64,000 bases of DNA, taken from assembly GCA_040218445.1 (NCBI GenBank), contig JAVJRK010000016.1:124001-188000 (forward strand), given 5' to 3'. The notes under the pieces were generated by a model that was not told where the DNA came from, did not search any database, and saw only the letters and a list, made by a program, of their open reading frames with translations. This DNA comes from UBA1479 sp040218445 (lineage in GTDB: Bacteria; Pseudomonadota; Alphaproteobacteria; Rhodospirillales; Casp-alpha2). Below, piece after piece: positions 59,365-64,000 of this stretch (position 1 is its first letter; every line of letters starts with the position of its first letter). The position numbers and the translations under genes were made by a program.

Positions 59365-60789
59365 TTGGCCAAGCGCCCCGCGAGCCAGTACGTCTGTCAG
59401 GAATGCGGTGCCGTCCATCACCGATGGTCGGGCAAATGTGACGGCTGCGATGCCTGGAACACGTTGGTCGAGGAAACCCAGGGCGACGCCACGCCCAAGG
59501 GTTTGGGGACAGGCCGCAAGGGCCGCAAGATCGAATTCGTCGGCCTGAAGGGCGACAGCCCCCAGCCGCCCCGCTGGCAGGCGGACATGATCGAATTCGA
59601 CCGCGTCACCGGCGGCGGGCTGGTTCAAGGCTCTGCCGTTCTGGTCGGCGGCGATCCCGGCATCGGCAAATCGACCTTGCTGATGCAGGTCGCGGCGAAA
59701 CTCGCGGGTAATCACAAAACGGCCTATATCTCGGGCGAGGAAGCGGTCGAGCAATTGCGCCTTCGGGCCGCGCGCCTGGGCCTTTCCGAAGCCCCCGTAA
59801 TGCTGACGGCGGCCACCAACGTGCGCGACATCGTCGCGACCCTGGACGCCCCCGGCGCACCGGATTTGGTCATCATCGACAGTATCCAGACCATGTTCGT
59901 GGATACCCTGGAATCGGCCCCCGGCACGGTGGCGCAGGTACGGACCTCGGCCCAGGAATTGATCCGCCTGGCCAAACGGCGAGGCTTCGCCCTGATTCTG
60001 GTTGGTCATGTCACCAAGGAAGGCACCATTGCCGGGCCGCGCGTGCTGGAACACATGGTCGACACGGTGCTGTATTTCGAAGGCGAACGCGGCCATCAGT
60101 TCCGCATCCTGCGCGCCGTCAAGAACCGCTTCGGGCCGGCCGATGAAATCGGCGTATTCGAAATGACCGACGGCGGCCTGAAGGAAATCACCAATCCTTC
60201 CGCCCTGTTTCTGGGTGACCGGGACGACGGTGACGGACGCGAGGCCGGATCGGCTGTGTTCGCCGGGATTGAAGGTTCCCGCCCGGTTCTGGTTGAAATC
60301 CAGGCCCTGGTCGCCCCCTCATCCCTGGGAACGCCACGGCGTGCGGTGGTCGGCTGGGATTCCGGGCGCCTGTCCATGATTTTGGCCGTTCTGGAAGCCC
60401 GCTGCGGCCTTGCACTGGGATCATGCGACGTGTACCTAAACGTGGCGGGCGGGCTTAGAATCGGCGAGCCGGCGGCGGATTTGGCTGTTGCCGCGGCACT
60501 GGTTTCATCGCAAACGGGTGTCGCCCTGCCGCCGGAAACGGTGGTGTTCGGTGAAATCGGTCTGTCCGGCGAAATCCGTCCCGTCAGCCGCACGGATGTG
60601 CGCCTGAAAGAAGCGGGTAAATTGGGGTTTACCGGCGCCTTCGTCCCGAAGGTCCGGGGCAAAGGAAAAGCGGGCGCAGCGGCCCGAAATTCCGAGCTGA
60701 CGGTAAAGGCGCTGGAACGGTTGGACGATCTTGTGAACCTCCTGGAATCCGGCGCGGCGGCCCCGATCCCCGCCCGATCCGCATCGTAA
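59365..60789 (+). CDS. radA: DNA repair protein RadA
   Basis: A 474-residue RadA/Sms, a RecA-like ATPase that helps process recombination intermediates. The N-terminal zinc finger is C11, C14, C25 and C28 (VCQECGAVHHRWSGKCDGCDAW), Walker A is GGDPGIGKSTLL, and VKNRFGPADEIGVFEM carries the RadA-specific KNRFG motif. The C-terminal Lon-like domain ends the protein. The start is a TTG with GAGG six bases upstream; no ATG fits. It begins the radA-cvpA-purF block. Confidence 0.95.
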   Translation: MAKRPASQYVCQECGAVHHRWSGKCDGCDAWNTLVEETQGDATPKGLGTGRKGRKIEFVGLKGDSPQPPRWQADMIEFDRVTGGGLVQGSAVLVGGDPGIGKSTLLMQVAAKLAGNHKTAYISGEEAVEQLRLRAARLGLSEAPVMLTAATNVRDIVATLDAPGAPDLVIIDSIQTMFVDTLESAPGTVAQVRTSAQELIRLAKRRGFALILVGHVTKEGTIAGPRVLEHMVDTVLYFEGERGHQFRILRAVKNRFGPADEIGVFEMTDGGLKEITNPSALFLGDRDDGDGREAGSAVFAGIEGSRPVLVEIQALVAPSSLGTPRRAVVGWDSGRLSMILAVLEARCGLALGSCDVYLNVAGGLRIGEPAADLAVAAALVSSQTGVALPPETVVFGEIGLSGEIRPVSRTDVRLKEAGKLGFTGAFVPKVRGKGKAGAAARNSELTVKALERLDDLVNLLESGAAAPIPARSAS

Positions 60790-60814
60790 CGGACGAACGG
60801 AGGCAAGGCGGATC

Positions 60815-61519
60815 ATGGAAACCCTGAAAGACCTGCCGGTCAACGTTGTGGATTTGGCCGTCCTGGCGGTGCTGCTGATTTCCGCCGTGTTCGCCTATGC
60901 CCGGGGCTTCATGCATGAAGTCCTGTCCATCGGCGGATGGGTCGGCGCGATCTTCGCCACCATCTACGGCTTTCCCCACGTGCAGCCTTATGCCCGGGAT
61001 CTGATCCCGATCGAATTGGCTGCGGATCTAGCAGCCGGGGTCGCGATCTTCGTCTTTACCCTGTTCAGCCTGTCATTCGTGATCCGTGCCATCGCTAAAC
61101 ATATCCAACAAAGCTCGCTCAACGTCCTCGACCGATCTTTGGGGTTTCTGTTCGGGCTCGTACGTGGCGCAGTGATCGTTTGTCTGGTCTATCTCTTGGT
61201 TGAAACAATGATGACTGCCGAAGAGCAGCCTAAATGGATCAGCGAAGCGAAATCCATGCCCTTGATCTTGAAAGGAACGGACGGTCTTCGCGGGTTAATA
61301 CCAGATGACATGGAACGCTGGATCAAATCTCTCGGACCCGATGACGTTACTGATAAAATCAAGAGCAATTTGCCGAGCATTCCCAAATCCGAAGGCGAAG
61401 CCATCAAACGCATGTTCACGCCTCCACCGGAAAGCCAAAAAGCCCAACCGGAGGATGCATACGGCTCCAAGGAACGCGCAACGATGGATCGCGCCATCGA
61501 AAACGCCACAGGCCGCTGA
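60815..61519 (+). CDS. cvpA: CvpA-family membrane protein
   Basis: A 234-residue protein. Four membrane segments lie in the first 130 residues, for example VVDLAVLAVLLISAVFAYARGFMHEVLSIGGWVG, AGVAIFVFTLFSLSFVIRAIA and FGLVRGAVIVCLVYLLVETMM. The C-terminal 100 residues are soluble and hydrophilic. CvpA is known from E. coli, where it lies before purF and affects colicin V production; the molecular role is not settled. The 3' half is less GC-rich than the 5' half. Followed by purF after 66 bases. Confidence 0.9.
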   Translation: METLKDLPVNVVDLAVLAVLLISAVFAYARGFMHEVLSIGGWVGAIFATIYGFPHVQPYARDLIPIELAADLAAGVAIFVFTLFSLSFVIRAIAKHIQQSSLNVLDRSLGFLFGLVRGAVIVCLVYLLVETMMTAEEQPKWISEAKSMPLILKGTDGLRGLIPDDMERWIKSLGPDDVTDKIKSNLPSIPKSEGEAIKRMFTPPPESQKAQPEDAYGSKERATMDRAIENATGR

Positions 61520-61585
61520 AAATTATCCGCAGATGCGGGGAAAAATAACGGTGAAAAACGATCCGATCCGGGGTACATACCGCAC

Positions 61586-63088
61586 ATGAATTCTCCCCTG
61601 CTCCTCCCTGCGTCGCCCTATACGCCCTTGGCCCATGCCAAGGCCGCCCCCTGGGACGACGACAAGCTGCGCGAGGAATGCGGCGTCTTCGGCATTTACG
61701 GCCACGAGGACGCGGCGGCCCATACGGCGCTCGGCCTGCATGCCCTGCAGCACCGGGGTCAGGAATCGGCCGGCATCGTCGCCTACGACCAGGAACAGTT
61801 CCACAGCCACCGCGCCCTTGGCCTGGTCGGCGACAACTATAACGACCCCGATATCATCAAGCGCCTGAAAGGCAGCGTTGCGATGGGGCACGTGCGCTAT
61901 TCGACCTCGGGCGGCACGGTCATCCGCAACATTCAGCCTCTGTTCGCCGAATTCATCTTCGGTGGCCTGGCCGTGGCCCATAACGGCAACCTGACCAATG
62001 CCTACCAGCTTCGCCAGGCTCTGGTCGAACGGGGCAATATCTTTCAGTCGACCAGCGATACGGAAGTCATCATTCATCTGATGGCGGTCAGCACGGCGGG
62101 TCATGTGGTCGACCGCCTGATCGAGGCCCTGCGCCAGATCGAAGGTGCCTATTCCCTGGTCGCCATGACGCAGAAAAAGCTGATCGGCGTGCGCGACCCC
62201 ATGGGTGTACGGCCATTGGTTCTGGGACGGCTGGGCGACGCCCATATCCTGGCGTCGGAAACCTGCGCCCTGGACATCATCGGCGCCGATTTCATCCGCG
62301 ACGTTGAACCCGGCGAGATCATCGTCATCGATGCCGACGGCGTGACCAGCTATCACCCGTTCGGGCAAAGCCGGGCCCGCCGGTTCTGCATTTTCGAGCA
62401 TATCTATTTCGCACGCCCTGATTCCATCATCGAAGGGCAGAACGTTTACGAAGTCCGCAAACGCATCGGTGCCGAGTTGGCCCATGAATCACCGGTCGAA
62501 GCCGATGTCGTCGTCCCCGTGCCCGATTCCGGCGTGCCTTCGGCTATCGGCTTTGCCCGTGAAACCGGCATTCCTTTCGAATTGGGGATCATCCGCAACC
62601 ATTATGTGGGCCGGACCTTCATCGAACCCACGGATAATATCCGCCACCTGGGTGTGCGTCTGAAGCACAACGGCAATGTGGCGGAACTGGAAGGCAAGCG
62701 CGTCGTTCTGGTGGACGACAGCATCGTGCGCGGCACCACATCGGTGAAAATCGTCGAAATGGTGCGCGACGCTGGTGCCAGCGAAGTCCATATGCGGATT
62801 TCCAGCCCGCCGACGACCCATTCCTGTTTTTACGGGATCGACACACCCGAACGCTCGCAACTGCTGGCCGCTCAGCACGATATCCAAGGCATGGCCGATA
62901 TCATCGGCGTCGACAGCCTGGCCTTCATTTCCTGGGACGGTCTTTACCGTGCCGTCGGTGAAACCGGTCGCGACATGGAAATCCCCCGCTATTGCGATGC
63001 CTGCTTCACCGGTGAATATCCCATTCCCCTGACCGATCGTGATTCGGACCGGGGTCCGCGCCAATTGTCCCTGCTGGAAGAGGGCTGA
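61586..63088 (+). CDS. purF: Amidophosphoribosyltransferase
   Basis: A 500-residue PurF, which makes phosphoribosylamine, the first step of purine synthesis. A propeptide of 31 residues precedes the conserved ECGVFGIYG, with C32 as the N-terminal glutaminase nucleophile after processing. ALQHRGQESAGIV and GHVRYSTSGG follow in the glutaminase domain. The phosphoribosyltransferase domain has VVLVDDSIVRGTTS (PRPP loop). It is followed five bases later by an SDR gene. Confidence 0.96.
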   Translation: MNSPLLLPASPYTPLAHAKAAPWDDDKLREECGVFGIYGHEDAAAHTALGLHALQHRGQESAGIVAYDQEQFHSHRALGLVGDNYNDPDIIKRLKGSVAMGHVRYSTSGGTVIRNIQPLFAEFIFGGLAVAHNGNLTNAYQLRQALVERGNIFQSTSDTEVIIHLMAVSTAGHVVDRLIEALRQIEGAYSLVAMTQKKLIGVRDPMGVRPLVLGRLGDAHILASETCALDIIGADFIRDVEPGEIIVIDADGVTSYHPFGQSRARRFCIFEHIYFARPDSIIEGQNVYEVRKRIGAELAHESPVEADVVVPVPDSGVPSAIGFARETGIPFELGIIRNHYVGRTFIEPTDNIRHLGVRLKHNGNVAELEGKRVVLVDDSIVRGTTSVKIVEMVRDAGASEVHMRISSPPTTHSCFYGIDTPERSQLLAAQHDIQGMADIIGVDSLAFISWDGLYRAVGETGRDMEIPRYCDACFTGEYPIPLTDRDSDRGPRQLSLLEEG

Positions 63089-63092
63089 GCCC

Positions 63093-63824
63093 TTGGCCGA
63101 TGGCAGACTGAAGGACCGGATCGCCGTCATTACCGGTGCGACACGCGGCATCGGCCGGGCCGTTGCACGGCGTTTCGCGGCCGAGGGCGCCAATCTGATC
63201 CTGACCGGGCGGACCACCGGCGCGCTTGAGGAAGTGGACGACGAGATTCGCGCGGCATCGGGACAGAATGCAACGTTGGTCCCCATGGACATCACCGATT
63301 TCGATGCCATCGATCGCCTGGGGGCCGCGATTTACGAGCGCCACGGCAAATTGGACATTCTGGTCGGCAACGCCGGCATGCTCGGCACGCTGAGCCCGCT
63401 GGGACACACCAAACCGGAAATCTGGGATGAGGTCATGGCCGTCAACTGCACGGCCAACTGGCGTCTGATCCGGTCTTTGGACCCCTTGCTCCGCCAATCG
63501 GATGCCGGCCGCGTCGTGATGGTGACCTCCACCGTGGGCCACGAAGCCCGCGCCTATTGGTCGGCCTATGCCGTGTCCAAGGCCGCGATGGAAATGACGG
63601 CCAAGATTTATGCCGAGGAAACGGTGACGACCAATGTGAAGGTCAACATCCTGAACCCCGGTGCGACCCGCACCAACATGCGGGCCCGGGCCTTTCCCGG
63701 AGAAGACCCGGACAGCGTGAAAACACCGGAATCGATCACAGAGGATTTCGTACGCCTGTGTGAGCCCGCTTGTACCCTGCACGGCGAAACGATCACCGCC
63801 AAGGAACACCAGCCGGAAAGCTGA
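63093..63824 (+). CDS. SDR-family oxidoreductase
   Basis: A 243-residue SDR. AVITGATRGIGRAVARR is the cofactor motif, ILVGNAGMLG the NAG strand, VMVTSTVGHEARAYWSAYAVSKAAME gives the serine and the YxxxK pair, and ILNPGATRTNMRARAF follows. Start taken as the TTG five bases after the purF stop; no ATG gives a full N terminus. An SDR directly behind purF is a common alphaproteobacterial arrangement. Substrate unknown. It is followed by a further gene after a single base. Confidence 0.85.
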   Translation: MADGRLKDRIAVITGATRGIGRAVARRFAAEGANLILTGRTTGALEEVDDEIRAASGQNATLVPMDITDFDAIDRLGAAIYERHGKLDILVGNAGMLGTLSPLGHTKPEIWDEVMAVNCTANWRLIRSLDPLLRQSDAGRVVMVTSTVGHEARAYWSAYAVSKAAMEMTAKIYAEETVTTNVKVNILNPGATRTNMRARAFPGEDPDSVKTPESITEDFVRLCEPACTLHGETITAKEHQPES

Positions 63825-63825
63825 T

Positions 63826-64000
63826 ATGGCCATTAATGCCATCGCCCTGACCTGGCCGCCCTCCGCCGTTCACGGATGGGGCGTGTTCGGGGCCAATCTG
63901 CTGCGCGAACTCCTGCGCCGCGGAGCCCCCAAACCCATCACCCTGTTTCCCATGCAGCCGGATTTGATCGACGCCGCCGACCGGACTCTCTTTCAGCCGC
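63826..64000 (+). CDS. Unidentified protein, N-terminal fragment
   Basis: The first 58 codons of a gene that runs off the right edge. It starts one base after the SDR stop (TGATATG) and is therefore translationally coupled to it. The start reads MAINAIALTWPPSAVHGWG, followed by VFGANLLRELLRRG, a pattern that could be the first strand and helix of a glycosyltransferase, but the fragment is too short to decide. Confidence 0.5.
   Translation, partial: MAINAIALTWPPSAVHGWGVFGANLLRELLRRGAPKPITLFPMQPDLIDAADRTLFQP

Noticed and set aside
1..64000. CRISPR array, prophage or insertion sequence
   Set aside because: No regularly spaced repeats, no transposase, integrase or phage structural genes were seen on either strand.

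Overview
The window is a GC-rich stretch of an alphaproteobacterial chromosome, most likely a member of the Rhodospirillales or a close relative. The evidence is the order of the housekeeping genes (lptF-lptG-lptD-surA-pdxA-rsmA; gmk-yicC; mltG-fabF-acpP-fabG-fabD; rpsF-rpsR-DUF2232-rplI; dnaB-alr; radA-cvpA-purF), the proline-rich LptD, the alphaproteobacterial type of S6/S18/L9 operon, and frequent TTG/GTG starts. I saw no rRNA, tRNA, insertion sequence, prophage, CRISPR array or gene-free stretch over 300 bases. Coding density is high, and every gap is shorter than about 260 bases.

Layout. 0-5.6 kb: the end of a TerC-family membrane protein, then a minus-strand operon (cyclase, class III CoA-transferase, CitE-like CoA lyase) and holC/pepA. 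5.7-25.8 kb: an accessory stretch of about 20 kb. It holds a class II aldolase, a two-gene AmmeMemoRadiSam set (radical SAM enzyme, Memo-AMMECR1 fusion), cysQ, a Sua5-type tRNA-modification gene, a DEDDh exonuclease, an MFS/AraC divergent pair, a thiol/oxyanion group (rhodanese, TauE, MFS, ArsC-like, YaaA, ChrA), a D-amino-acid pair (D-threonine aldolase-like, D-aminoacylase), an AsmA-like membrane protein with an 11-residue repeat, DUF2061 and an acyl-CoA dehydrogenase. In many proteobacteria pepA-holC lies back-to-back with lptF, so this stretch appears to have split that pair. 25.9-34.0 kb: the LPS-transport and outer-membrane assembly operon running into pdxA and rsmA.

34-41 kb: gmk and yicC interleaved with accessory genes (TauD-type dioxygenase, two SDRs, a secreted SGNH hydrolase, LysR, an alpha/beta hydrolase). 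41-46 kb: mltG and the fatty-acid synthesis cluster. 46-49.5 kb: the S6/S18/L9 operon with a structured leader that could be an S6:S18 autoregulatory site and a clear terminator. 49.6-55.3 kb: cyclopropane synthase, dnaB (with a consensus DnaA box upstream), alr and an MlaEF-type ABC pair. 55.3-59.2 kb: a second accessory patch with a HEPN/MNT toxin-antitoxin pair, a cupin, a TauD dioxygenase, a second CitE-like lyase and a helical hypothetical protein. 59.3-64 kb: radA, cvpA, purF, an SDR and the start of a further gene.

The most interesting items are: (i) the MNT antitoxin fused to an N-terminal putative DNA-binding segment, with two exact 14-base palindrome copies just upstream of its start; (ii) the AmmeMemoRadiSam pair, whose biochemical role is unsolved; (iii) a shared GntR-like palindrome upstream of the class II aldolase and of the cupin 50 kb away; (iv) an SDR that lacks all four usual catalytic residues; (v) unusual extensions on LptD, L9 and S6. 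All functions are assigned by reading the translated sequences; no database search was run.
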